Notes: generated from the letters alone by a model not told the origin. DNA of 64,000 bases from Desarmillaria ectypa (GCA_030407005.1 JAUDYN010000007.1:1364001-1428000); one strand, 5' to 3'. Positions 36,344 through 48,066 are shown, counted from the first letter of the stretch. Program-made: numbers and translations.

Positions 36344-38056
36344 TAGTCAATGGTTCCCTTCAATACTACGCCTGTACAGTCATCCCCCTTTGTCTAGGAA
36401 GAAGTTATGACAGTACTGCTTAAAATTCAAGTACTGCTTGTCATTAAGTCCCTCTGGATGGTACCTGAGGTTTCTCAACCAGGTTCTGACATGTGGTAAG
36501 CATTCATCTTGTGCCAGTCCACTATTAGTCCATTGCCTCTCTGGATAGTCCTCTCTTTTGTTAGGGTCAAACTTACATTCGAGACCTGGAATTAGTGGAG
36601 TAGCCTTCAAGAACTGGCCTAGAGTTTCATCGGTTTTCACTTGTGCAAAGTACAGATTTCTTAATTCTAGCTCGTGTGAGTGTGCATCATCCAATTCTAC
36701 AGTAAAATCGTCAATACTCGTGGCTAGCATATACATATAGCCACCTTGACTATCAATTTCATTCTTAAATTCTTCAAGTTCCTTTGGCCATGTACTAGTC
36801 CCTTCTGCTACTTCGAATTTCAAGGGGCCATGGTCTTCAAGCTCATAGTCCTCCAAGTCAGGGTGGACTTCATCTCCAGGTTGAGAGTCATGCCTTGATA
36901 GTCCATCTGTGGGGAAAGTACTACCTTTCACATGCCGAAGGGTGAAATGAAACATCAATATGTCCTCTATCCAATGGTTGATAGTGGCATTTGGTCCCAT
37001 TCCAGGGTTGCTTAGCATACCCTTAATATATTGTGCATCAGTTTCAACTACTAAGTTGCAAATCCCAATGAGCCAATACTGACAAGCCTTTAATGCTCGC
37101 AATAATCCATACAGTTAGCATTTGGGCTGTGAAAACCATGCTTCTCTTTCATTCATTGTGATTGAACCAAAGCAAACATAGTAGCGCTTGGTAGGATCTT
37201 TTTCATCAACTTGATAGATGTAGAACCCAACAGCCTTGTATGAGGTATCAACACATAGGCCTACTTCTGCTTCACTAGTGAGGTCAATTGGTCGAATAGC
37301 TGGACTATTCACAACCGCCTTTTTGAGCTTATCCATGGCTAGTTGCTGTTTATCCTCCCATTCAAAGGGTACATTGAGCTGAGTCAACTTGACTAGTGGC
37401 TCTGCTATCTTCAAATAGTCTTTTATAAACTTTCGACAGACTCCACAAGTGCCTAAGAAGGCTCATACATCAGTGAGATGCTTGCAAGGGCCCCAACGAC
37501 TGATGACTCCAGCTCTATCAGGTTCAATTTTTCTACCTTCATATGTATACAAATGACCAACCACCATCATTTCTTCAACACACAAGAATGTTTTAGGTCC
37601 AGAAAAAGTTCCTCCACAATATTTCATCCATTGGACCACTCGATTCATGTTCTGCATATGTTCCCATACAAAACGACGAATCCCTGGGTTCTCTGGAATA
37701 GTCTCAAAATTCCCCTCCCCTGTTTCATAGTGAGTCTTTGGTCCTCGTACAGGTACATCATCAATATAGGGATGAGTGACATGTGGGATTTCTTCTCTCA
37801 GGATATGTGTCACATCTTCATGGAATATTGGGACAGAATTCGTCCAACCCATCGGTAACTTTACTAGTCACATAGAATCAAATGGTGTCTGGAAGATAGT
37901 GTAGTCCTGGGACCCAACTGCTATGTTGCGCTCATCATATCCAACATACAAGTCCAAACATCCTCCACAGGCTCGTCCAGCAAAGTGCTCTGAGAGTTCA
38001 TCTGTGGCTGGTGGAATTCCTGAATGCACAATAGTTACTGTATTGAGAGGCTCCAA
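36344..38056 (-). pseudogene. A element RT palm to RNase H
   Basis: Open segments 37868-38056, 37463-37852 (YIDDVPVRGP, the catalytic YxDD box), 37115-37414 (connection, NEREAWFSQ) and 36380-37102 (RNase H end, DAQYIKGML and DGLSRHDSQPGDE) form one polymerase. The junctions are stops: TGA at about 37867 and 37455 and near 36370, each where Arg fits, and a TAA near 37108. The domain order and spacing are those of Ty3/gypsy. Confidence 0.87.
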
Positions 38057-38068
38057 ACTATGTACTAG

Positions 38069-39013
38069 TCAAAGGCTCTTACCATCTTTCTTAATAACAC
38101 AGAACCACCTTGATCTATATGAAGAATTAGATGGTTCATATACACCAGCTTCAATCTTGGATTTAATAATCCTACAGACTTCTTCATAGATCCCAGGTGG
38201 GATGGGAATGTTCTTCAATACCCATGGAGTGTGTGGTACTACAGGAATATCTATTGGTGGGAAGAAATCTTCTCGGAAATGCCCCCATTCAGTATCATCC
38301 CAAGCGAATGCCTGTTCTTGGATAGTCATGAAATGGTGCATTAGTTTGTGCTCTTCTGGCCATAGAAATCCTTCTGGGTGATTCTCATCAATCTTAGCTT
38401 TTCTTTCTGGGGTATAGCGTGCTGTAGGTACATATTCTGGTGGACTAGTACTCAATAGTGGGATGTCTTTGAGGGGATCACCCTTAATGTCTCTCACTAT
38501 TCGGAATTTTTCTGGCAGGTCACCCAGTAGTGGCTTTACCTTCAATGCTACAGGTTTATATTTCTTACTAGCGAGCACTGCAACTGGTTTAAAGTCTGGG
38601 CTCTTCATGCATGCACCAAGGTGTTCAAAACCAGGGACTAGTGTCGTCTTTTTCTTCTTAGACTTACTAGTCTTTGACCTCACATGCAAGTTATCAACTA
38701 GTATATTATAAATTGGGATTTCATTATCTTCTCGTAATTGAGAGCCATCACTAATGTGCTCATACACATGATATTGTGCTTTGTAGCCCTCAAGGACTAC
38801 CTTTCCTTGGAAGTAGGAGTTTAATAGTCCCTTGGCTTGTTCATCTTGGCATAATTTTTCTTCACAACTCATTGAAGCCATAAGAAAGTTGTCATGTAGT
38901 TCTTTTTCTGAGAAACTAATGCCTTCTTTTGGTTTCATATACGCTTCGATTTCCAAGTTACCATCACTAGTCTGTATGATTTGCAGGGCTAACTCTCCTT
39001 GATCGTTCATCAA
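38069..39013 (-). pseudogene. A element pol, RT N-terminal part
   Basis: This segment overlaps the end of the protease segment by 4 bases in a different frame. It contains a long hydrophilic region, then RYTPERKAKIDENHPEGFL and IPPGIYEEVCRIIKSKIEAG. The RT fingers motif SSYRSRWFCVIKKDG is followed at 38066 by TGA (SL*LVHSLEPLN), after which RT continues. Either a -1 shift or separate translation is needed to enter it from the protease frame. Confidence 0.82.
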
Positions 39014-40311
39014 TTCATTGAGTTCAATTGAAAACCCTCTTCAGCTGCTCTAGGTGCCATTTTGGCTAATCTAGGAGGAGCCCCTCTCAAGAAGGTTGGA
39101 ATGGTGCACCTCCTACTAGTGTTCAGATCAGTGATGGTAATAATCTGACCACCATCTGCTTGATTCCTAATAACACTTTCTGTGAGAACATCAAATGGTT
39201 GGCCTAGTAGCACTTTATATGCTGGACTAGTGATGATATGTACTTGCAAGTACACGGTTATATCATTAAATAGGAATGGGACATTCCTTGCTAGTCCTAA
39301 GGTTTTCTCAAGCTGACCATTCGCACTCTGCATATGAATAGTTATGTCAGGATCCCATGCTATTCCTAGCCTAGTCGCACTGGTACTAGCCATCAATACT
39401 ATCTGTGAGCCACCATCAACTACACTTTCTTCTTTGCCTGCACCATTAATTAAAGGATAGACAGCTCGCAGACTAGCTGAGTCTTTGGCAACTATTACCT
39501 GCTTAGGCTTTTCTCCTGGTGCTAGTGAATCGAGATACTGTAGATATGGGTCGGTCATAATCAAGGACCCAGCGGGAATTAAACCCATACTGAATTGCGC
39601 TGCCATGAACGTCGCAGATGGCAAATCAGAAATGTCGATCGCATCTGCATTCAAGGACAAGGCCTCATTAGCTGCGTTTTCTTCATCAATAGACTTGTCA
39701 AATGGCAATGGGTCAGACTTGGGTTCGGTCTCCCCCACACTATACATCTGTTCTGTTACTGGCTGAGCCGAAATTCGTTTCTTAGCCATTAATTTGGCAA
39801 TTTCTTTTCTTAGAGGCTCAGACAGGTCCATAAGCTCTTCAGTATTCAAGACTATAGGCATTTTCAATACTTTAGATGCGACATCCTGCACTCTACCCTC
39901 CTTATGGATGGGTGCCATATGTTTATATGCTGGTGTCTTGGATTCCTCAAATCTCACTTGGTTTTTCTTTTTGTTTGTGCCATCTGATGGGAGGGGCGCA
40001 AAACTTACACTCAGAACTTTTCTAAATGGCAGTTCTCGATGTGGGGCCTTATCCTCATCACTGCTAGCCTCTTCTACTGTCACCAGTTTCTTACTAGTGG
40101 GTTTAATGGTAGGTATTTCCACTACAACCATCTTACTAGTGGGTACTCGTGGTGCAGGTTCTTCTTTATCATATTCATCAGACACTGGTTCAACCACTTT
40201 CTTTACATATTTCTTCAGTTCAGTTCCCTTGGGTCTGTTTTTAAAATGGTCCTCCGGCTGTTTATGGGGAATAGTCATAGGGATTGACGTATTCTTCCCC
40301 ATAGCCTTCAT
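39010..40311 (-). pseudogene. A element protease segment
   Basis: A 433-codon segment. The N-terminal two thirds are charged and low complexity. The C-terminal third is a retropepsin-like fold with VVDGGSQIVLMA (active-site Asp in a DGGS context, near 39410), then hydrophobic strands and VLLGQPFDV. It releases Gag and Pol proteins by family role. It is preceded by the gag C-terminal segment at 40311-40601. Confidence 0.8.
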
Positions 40312-42023
40312 CAGACCCTTTCGAAACTCTGTTGGGAAGACTCACCACTGCTAGCACGCATGGCAACATACTGACTATCAAAATTTTGGTCACTAGCTGC
40401 AGTCTGACTACTGGCCTGGTTGAATAGCGACTTCATTTGATTCAAGAAAACATTAGGATCAAATGATTGATTCAATGTTTGACTACTCGTAGATGGAACA
40501 GGTGTTTGTAACAACTGAGGCTGAACAGTAGATTGAACAGGTGTTGAAACATGAGTGCTAGTCTGCCAATACTGCAGGTCTTGACAAAGTCTATCGATCA
40601 CTTCATCCCTAGCATCTCATGGCCTATTGGCATACAAAGAAGTGTTATCAGGTAGGCTGACATTAAATATTCCAGCTGGCCCACTGACATCCTCCCAGAA
40701 CATCTGTTCTTGCTTCTTATTCAACATTGCTAGCATTCGATCCATTGGACAGAGGTGCGCTGGTTCACGTGGGATTGGATTACCATTGGCCATCATGAAC
40801 TTGCGGTCGACAAACTTCAACAATCCTTCTGCTAAGTGCTTCTGGACATTCTTGCAATCTCTTATATAGTGCCCAGGTTTCCAGTCATACCAGCAGTTGT
40901 CAGAAGGGCCTGCTCCTGGGTGTTCATTCTGTGGTCATGATTGCCTTGGCAAGGAGCTATTATTTCCACCTTGTTGAAAGGCTTTCAATATTTGTTCTTG
41001 GCACTCCTTTGCCTGTTTCTCACTCACGTCAATGCGATCAAGCAAAGTAGCTACTTGCTGCTTTACTTCTTCAAATTCTGCCTTGAATCCAGAACCACTA
41101 GTGGCTCCAGTAGATGATATACTTCCACTAGTCGCCAACAGAAGGTAACTAGTGGAGCTGTTGAGAGCAATATCATCAGCTTCAGCAACAACCTCATCAA
41201 GGGTGTGCATATCTTCCCATCTTTTCATGGGTCTTGCAGCAACCGGTGCAGCAGAACTACTGACACCAGCAGCAACAGCAGGTGTACTTGTCATGCTTTT
41301 GAATCCATGCTTGATACTCAATCGCAATGCGATGTTTTCTCTAAACATGGGAGACAATGACTCAGTGAATTTCTCCACTAGTTCTCAATTCATGACTAGT
41401 GCCGGAGGTTTCTGCAGCTTCTTAGCTTTGGTCAAGAATCTACGCTTGAACTTCAGATACGACTCGCACTTGTCAGCCCCAAAGTTTGAGAACTTTCATG
41501 ATATACGCGTGAGCCTCTCCTAAGTGCCTGTCTCTGCGTCTGCCACCTCTGGATAGTTTTTCAAGATAGCTTCCTTGAATTCGTCGAAGGTGCCACTATC
41601 ATACTCCTCTAGGGTTTGCCATTCTTCTTCAGTATGTGCATCCGTATACTTTACTAGCTTCTTCTTCTTCTCGTCATCATCGGTGATGCTGTAGTCAGAG
41701 AATAAATCCTCCATTTGCCCAAGGAAATGATGCAAGTTCTCTGGTTCTTCACTATCAAACTTGGGTGCATTCCTAGACATTGGTCTAGGCATCTTTTGGT
41801 TGTTAGTCGACATGGACAGTCTACTAATGGTTTGAATGGACTGTGAGTTCATTTGTCCAGATACTAGTGATATTCTATCTTCACTAGGGAAGGAAGGTCT
41901 TGGCCTTAGGCATGGTGCAATGGGTCTAGTCTGTTGAACTGTTAAGTTCGCATTGATTCGCTGTGCTGTCCTAGCTTGTGAGCTATTGGGCGGTGCAGTT
42001 GCACTTCGTTTCTGCTTTAACAA
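40311..42023 (-). pseudogene. A element gag
   Basis: Segments 41520-42023 (APKFDSEEPENLHHFLGQME, a gag core), 40935-41378 (coiled, EFEEVKQQVATLLDRI), 40617-40823 with a degenerate zinc knuckle just before it (CWYDWKPGHYIRDC near 40870-40910), and 40311-40601. Separating stops are TGA at Arg-like positions (RP*DARDE at 40617, QS*PQ at 40935, MN*ELVEK near 41385, IS*KF near 41495) and one TAG near 41521. The same frame stays open upstream of 42023 to about 42180, so the true start lies further 5'. Confidence 0.82.
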
Positions 42024-42286
42024 GTCATAGTTAGATGGAGATCCAACACCAGCAGCTCGTGAATTGGCTGTTGATCTTCCTCTTGGTCTCGAGGTAGCAC
42101 TATTAGGTGCTAGCCTTGAAGACGATGCTCGTGTGGGCTCTGTAGTTCTAGCTTTGCCTTTGCTTTCGCTGAGGCTTGGTTAGACAGATTGCATACAAGC
42201 TACTAGGTTTGAACAGTAGTTTATTTAACAAGACTAGTGTCAAATAAGCGTCTTTTATTCAACAAGATTATCAAGTCTGAAACCCC

Positions 42287-42303
42287 CCTCGTGGTAGGCT
42301 CCA
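42287..42303 (-). promoter_or_regulatory. A primer-binding site, tRNA type
   Basis: In sense TGGAGCCTACCACGAGG begins 2 nt after the 5' LTR. The initial TGG pairs with a tRNA CCA end. The cognate tRNA was not identified. The contrast with the self-priming B and D families supports a separate lineage. Confidence 0.65.
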
Positions 42304-42305
42304 GA

Positions 42306-43665
42306 TAATGTGCTTGGTAATGGCAAGTGACAAAAGAATTAGGGAATGGCAATGAACACCAATCACACTAAACCTCTTACTACTCTACACTTAATCACCA
42401 ATATTGAATTCGGGTGGTTTTGAGTACGATGGAAGCACTCTGCAGACTTCAATAATCAAGTACAATTGTCTTAAAGACATTTTATTTGTTACTAGTGAGT
42501 TTATACAAAGTACTACTCATACTAGTGGGGTGAGTAAGACACAATTGGATAAGAGTGACTTGGTTTGAGCTACTGCGCTCATTCTGACTGAAACTGCTTC
42601 AGACTGGTGGCGCTCTTGGCCCTATACTGCTTCCTACAAGTGATAAACACTTGACTAGCCACACTCTTGGCTAACTAGTGGTGCTCTTGGCCTAAGAATA
42701 AACTATAACTCCGAGAACTTTGCTTGAACTAACTTCAAAACACTCCGGACCTTTGCAGGACACAACAGTGACTCTAATGGACTTCAATTCAATGCAATTC
42801 TATTGGTGACTTAGCAACTATTAATCACTTTGTCGAGGTTAAGCACAAAAGCCTTTAATTGGGGACACCAGTTACTACCAGTGAGGGCTCAACTGCAGGG
42901 ATGGCTTGCCTGGTCTGCATGAGCACCCATCCCACTACTTATATACTACTGAGGCAAAACTATAAATATCATCTGGGTATAGAGTATATTGGTAAGGATT
43001 TCTTGGCTAGTCACGAATAATGGTGAATAATCACACAATAGTCGGTCTAGTCTGTTTTCTTTTCAAATATTTGGTCTAGAGACTCCACAGTTGGTCTTTC
43101 CGCACCCTTGGCACAACTACATGCCCTAGTAACACGGTTATATGAATATCCAGATATTGGTACCTGTAACAGCTATCCGATCATGATCAAGGGTGCAGTC
43201 CAGCTCCACTAGCATCAATCATAAGAGATCTATATCAAAATAGTCAGATCTGGGCTCAAGGTTAATCCATTCCTAATTTATTTCTAAGTCCTGTTTCAAG
43301 ATTGCCATGTGACTAGTTATCCTGACTTAGGTGTTTATGCCCAGTCTGGGCTGCTAGTGACAGAACTTGACGAGATCTGTGTACTCTGCTCCTGGTTTTT
43401 GTGTGCTAGTAGCATCCTTCATTTGTTAGTGGCTGTATTTCACTTAGTCCTGCTAGCATTCGAGTTACTAGTCTGGCTGGCTGGTAGATTTAACCCACTA
43501 ATGATGTTGCATCTAAGTCCTGGCTCTACCAGTTGCTTACTGCTTTTAACTATCAGCTCAAAGCCTCAGCTATAGTCCTCTATGTATCACTAGTATAGGA
43601 TAGATGTGCAATAGTATTGTTACAAAATCGCAAAATCTAGGTGTGAATGCATAGACCGCATATCA
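42306..43665 (-). repeat. Family A 5' LTR, copy 5 (1360 bp)
   Basis: Plus-strand reading TAATGTGC...GCATATCA (one G-to-A change in the first TGAT). It has the same length as copy 2 and a sense TATATAAG near 42940. The right flank TCGGG does not match any other A junction in the window. Confidence 0.93.
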
Positions 43666-44013
43666 TCGGGTAGTTTTCTGGGCCCTTAAGGGGTTCAATC
43701 CTATACATGGACTGGCTATCCATTTGGTTCTATGTGTGTACGTAAAGTACAAGAGTGCAAAGTTGGTGATGATGTAAGTAGTTCAGTTAGGGCTGGGGCC
43801 CATAACCTGTTGTAACGAGAGTGAGGAGAATGTAGAAAGGATGGTAAAAACTTGCCTCTCAAGCAAGAGGTGTCCTACTTAAATACATGTTGTACTACTT
43901 CTAGAACTTACTACAAAATACTATGTATGTCCACTTTTACGGTCCAAACTTGATCCTGCTGAGTAAGCCAATCCTTCGAGTACATTCTAGTACTTGCTCG
44001 GGATTGCTATCCC
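43666..44013. other. Unassigned repeat-like stretch
   Basis: No reading frame. Contains CCTACTTAAATAC near 43875 and an inverted CCTCTC..GCAAGAGG near 43855. It resembles LTR promoter sequence and could belong to the element whose 3' end follows, but this is a guess. Confidence 0.35.
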
Positions 44014-44411
44014 AACACCACAAGGGTAGGGTAGCTAAATTCATGCCTAGATTTGATGGTCCCTGTACTATTCTGAAAGCTCATACTGATTTTTCCACAT
44101 ACACAATAGATATTCCTGCTTCTGATGCCTACCCCACCTTTCACTCCTCCCTCTTGTGCAAGTTTGTTCCAAATGATCCCGACCTCTGCCCTTCCTGAGA
44201 ATTCACGGAACCAGGACAGATTCTGACTGCCGACAGCCTTGAAGAACATTTTGCAGAATGTATTGTTGATGAACATAAGTGTGGCCACGGCAAACAATAC
44301 CTCGTCTGCTTCTGGGGCCACGACTCCAGACATGATCACTGGATTCCTGGTCGCGAAATGGAAGATAATGTTGCGCTGGACGAATGGGAGGCTCGTAATG
44401 GTAGTGGGTAG
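44014..44411 (+). pseudogene. Chromovirus integrase C-terminus and chromodomain relic (family E)
   Basis: A plus-strand frame with HKGRVAKFMPRFDGPCTILKA, IDIPASDAYPTFHSSLL, then TGA at 44196-44198 in an expected FPSREF context. It continues with EFTEPGQ and a chromodomain (YLVCFWGHDSRHDHWIPGREM), ending at TAG 44411. This is the GPF/GPY-like module plus chromodomain of a Ty3/gypsy element different from B, C and D. The rest of pol is missing. It is the last repeat before host genes. Confidence 0.82.
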
Positions 44412-44734
44412 GGCATGGCTTTTCCCACTGGGTTTTTAACGTCCCCCTGGTTGGTGTTATTCAGATTTTCTTTTTCTTTTTTTTCATATTCCTGTCTTTC
44501 TTTCAAACATTGAGAGCGTAGTTCACTTACATACTTACTTATCACATGACCTTCTAGATATACCACCGCGGACCCTTTCTGGATACTGACCTTTTTTTAC
44601 TTCCGTACCACGACTTCCATTACCCCTACTCACGTCCTCCGTTTACCGTACTTCCTCAATCGACGTGCTTTCGATCCTGTTATTTTGACTGTTCTGTCTT
44701 GAGTGTTTCGGTCTCGGTGAGACCGACCTTTCCG
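44412..44734. other. Boundary stretch between repeats and host genes
   Basis: T- and C-rich, with no supported coding sequence. It may hold the remains of the element's 3' end and the SDR relic's upstream region. Confidence 0.4.
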
Positions 44735-45512
44735 TACATGCAGCCCCAGTCCAAGAGAGCCATAGTTCGCGCATACGCTGCGGAAGGAGCGACCGTAACT
44801 TCCGTCGATGTGAACGATCAAATCGGACAAGCCGTCACCCAGAATGTGTCATCTACCGGACCAGGCACAGTCACGTATGCTCATCTGGACATCAGCGACC
44901 GTACCCAGGTTGATGCAGTCTTCAAAGAGGCTGCCGCGAAAAATGGGCGGGCTCGTGAACAATGCTGGCGTATATAAGCATGTATTGGCTCACAACGTAC
45001 CCCCAGATGTCCTCGAGCGCATATACAAAGTCAACCTATTCGGCACCATCTACACAATGATGCTGCATATGCGATCATGCGTGAACTGGGCGATGGCGCC
45101 ATCATTAACTTCGGGTCAGAAGCGGGGTTGACGTCCGAGGTGAACAATGCTATGTATGGATTTTTAAAAGGCGTAGTGCATACTTGATGCGCAGCGTGGC
45201 CCGAGAGTGGGACCCCGCTGGCGAGCGGTGAACGCTGTTCTTCCGTATGTTGTGACCCCGATCTGAGCGTGGCTGCTCTTGATTTTTTACTGACTGCTGA
45301 TTGCGTTCCGGTACAAGCAATATATCAAGACAATGGAGCCCGAACAACGGGCCGCCCATGAGAAGTTATTAAAGGAACAGTTTCCATTGGGCTCGATAGG
45401 AGATGCAGCAAAAAACCTTGCACCGATCATGGTATTTTTGGCGAACGATGCATCGCATGTCATGACGGGCCAGCTTTTCCCTGTCGATGGAGGATATGCT
45501 TCAGTTCGGTGA
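44735..45512 (+). pseudogene. Short-chain dehydrogenase/reductase relic
   Basis: The protein sequence in shifting frames shows RAIVRAYAAEGATVTSVDVND (44756-44818), then LVNNAGVYKHVLAHNVPPDV (44950-45010) and YKVNLFGTIYT. After a shift come AIINFGSEAGL (about 45095-45130), MYGFLKG where the catalytic YxxxK would be YxxxxK-like, VNAVLPYVVTP (about 45227-45260) and a C-terminus ending GQLFPVDGGYASVR then TGA at 45510-45512. The NNAG motif is classical SDR. The N-terminal TGxxxGIG dinucleotide motif is absent, and at least three frameshifts and a stop are needed to read through. Some breaks could be an unrecognised intron, but the missing N-terminus argues for a pseudogene. Confidence 0.75.
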
Positions 45513-45700
45513 ATTATAAGGGTGATCGTTAGGGAACATGTTCTGTTATTACTGACGAAAGGAATGCATAATAGTAAAGAACGTATGTATACTCCCAGGA
45601 AAGCCCGTCCAATAACTCCGCTGACCTGTCTATGCTTAAGGAAGATCGAGTCCAGGGAAAGAGGGAATGAAAGCAAGTCTATATCAAGACCGTTATTAGA

Positions 45701-48066
45701 TTAGGCTTGACGAACAGTCAAGGGCATGCCGTCCGTCGGTTCTATCGAAAAAATTCTTCGTCAAGAACAACTCTTACCTCGCTGAATAAACGACTTACTC
45801 ATGGTGATGGCAGACGCAGGCTTAGCCTCTTGACCAGGGTAAGCCGGATCGAAGTCGAAATTCAGGATCAATGAACTGTCAGAAAATCTCGCCATCAGGT
45901 TAAATAGCGCCAAGATTATTCCACTTACGCCAACACGGCCTTCATTTCGATAATAGCCATAGTCTTTCCAATACAGGAATGAGGTCCGGAAATGAAGGAA
46001 AGATGAGAGTATGAGGGATTGTATGCCTTGGGCAGATTGAACCATCGTTCAGGTCGAAACCTAAATATTTTCTCAGCGCCGACGAAGAGGAGGTAGTAGA
46101 ATGCGAATGCTCACTCCTCGGCGTCTTCTCCCCAAACATGTTTCCACGTGTTAATCTGACGGATCTGTACGCACTTGAGTGTATCAGAGTACGAATGGAT
46201 TAAAGAGTTCGTACACAAATTTGTAGAAGCGTTCCTTCTGGTACCAGGACACCGTCAATGTAATCCGTTGTAGCGGTCTTTCTTACAGTTGTCGGTATCG
46301 GAGGCATGACGCGCAGACTTTCCATTCTAAACCATAAATTGAATGAGCGAAAAACTGGCCAAAAAAGGTTTGTCCTTACATCACGCAATCAAGCCATTCA
46401 AGCCCATTCAAGGTTCGATAATCGGGCCTTGGATTTTCCTGGAACACAGGGGTAAGTTCGCCGCGCAGTCTTGATTGATACTCTTTATTGTTTGCCAAGA
46501 GCCAAAGTGTCTAGTCTCAAGTGAGAACATTGATGGACATGGAAACGGAAGCGTACTTACCCACGTCAAACCGCTTGCTGTGGTTTCGTGTCCAGCACCA
46601 AGGAAAGTGAGCTACGCAAACTGATCAGGTCAAGTTTGCTCTTCCGCTGCTACAGTTCACTTACTACTTGGTCCACCATGATATTATCGCTCATGGCATA
46701 CCCGAGCTGGTCCGTCTCATTCGCCCTGGCGCGCATTAGGAGGCTCATGATGTCTTTCTTCGCATGCATGTCGTTGGTAGATATACCGGATTCCTCCAAG
46801 TCTTTCATCTTCTCGGACAAGATTTGTCGAGAGATCTTACGAATTCGATGCATGCTATCGAGTAGCTCAGTGAAGGGAGCTGGATAAACACGTTTGAACC
46901 TCCGAAAACATCACGAAGGGAAAAACTTGCCGAAGAACCTGGTATATTTGAAGAATGCGCGATATCTGTACGCGAACTCTGATGAAAGAAAACGTGGGCC
47001 GCCAGGAAGCGTCATGGCGAACACGAAGCGAAACATGTTCTGGCCTAAGAAGAACTTCGACATCAGCCATGCGAAGAACCTCGTAGAACAGCATGTAGAC
47101 GAACCCGTTTGAAGGTTAAGTAGAGTCTCGTATGCTTCGGCAAGCTCATCATGGGGGTTATTTAAAGAATCCGCGTGGTATCCGAAAGCCGTCTCACAAA
47201 TAATATCGAGAGTAACTTTGCTGACTACAGTCCGCCTTAGTGTGTTAAATCTGAACAAGAGAACTGAGGACTTACGCCATTCATACATAGGGAGGACAGC
47301 TCTTTTCCCACTGTTAAGGTCGAGTTTAGCAGAAATTATGTTAATAAGACTGGATCGGGTTGGTTGCATTATGTCGGCGATGATTGAAGAAGAGAAGACT
47401 CGCACTTTGTGATGGGTTCGTAGTACATATCCGTTTCTACGGAATAATTCAGGCGAATGGATAACAGGAGGACGTAGCACGTACGAGCCATAAGATTTTG
47501 TAAAGAGAATGCAGGGTTCATGACCCGACGCATTTGTTTGTGCTCATCACCCATAACGGTCAATAACCCACGGCCAGTGATCAGCTCGAAGAAATTCCTG
47601 AGGTAAAGAGGCTGGGGCGGACGATGAGAATATACAACGGAGAAGGAGAGGCTCTCACCCTAGGACAGTCCAGCGGCCTGGACATTATTTGGTGGAGGCC
47701 CTCTGGAGTTATAAAGATTAAACGTTCAAGACCCACTGGCCCCACCGCCCGTACAATCGAACCATACTCGTTGATCCATTCTCGCGCCGCCATTCCTACC
47801 TGGGTGCTGAATATCTTCCTGGCTTGACCCAGGATGGGTTCACCCACGGGCGGCCCAGGAAGGTGACGCAGGGGCGAAAAAAATCGTGGGTATACAATCA
47901 ACCAATAGACCACCCTGCAGACAAAATACGCTAGATAAGGGTTATTGAGGCAAAATACAAGGAAAGGACCAAAAACCGCACCTCCACAAACATAGAACAA
48001 ATGCCGAAAGGACAAGTTCGAGAGAAGCAAGGAGTCAGCCAAGGTTTCCTGGATAAGTGAAGACAT
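45701..48066 (-). CDS. Cytochrome P450 monooxygenase, multi-exon
   Basis: It starts at the ATG at 48066. Exon 1 (47659-48066) encodes an N-terminal membrane anchor (two hydrophobic stretches) and a proline hinge LRHLPGPPVGEP. A 47-bp intron leads to exon 2 (from 47611) with HKQMRRVMNPAF in the C-helix position. Other motifs: I-helix AGHETTAS (about 46580-46605), K-helix ESLR (about 46300), FRPERW after an intron with ag|GTTTCGA (about 46035-46060), and heme-binding FISGPHSCIG with the ligand Cys (about 45975-46005). The C-terminus ends DGMPLTVRQA and the stop is TAA at 45701-45703. All core motifs are intact. It is an ER-bound monooxygenase; substrate and CYP family are not assigned. At least six small introns are implied; not all boundaries were fixed. 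Confidence 0.85.

Larger units (their letters stand above)
33077..43665 (-). mobile_element. Full-length Ty3/gypsy family A element (10589 bp)
   Basis: A minus-strand element with two LTRs (33077-34515 and 42306-43665), polypurine tract, tRNA-type primer-binding site, gag, protease, RT, RNase H and integrase in order. Nearly every break in its reading frames is a TGA at an expected Arg. Outer flanks AGCGT and TCGGG do not match, because an inversion appears to have swapped the right flank. The hexamer ACTAGT occurs about 28 times in the internal 7.8 kb. There is no chromodomain, and its proteins are only distantly similar to families B to D. Confidence 0.94.

Noticed and set aside
28381..41500. 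TGA as a reassigned or recoded sense codon in the retroelements
   Set aside because: Host genes in the same window end in TGA (kinase 51117-51119), the affected positions are CGA in sister copies, and TAG, TAA and frameshifts also occur. Deamination is simpler.
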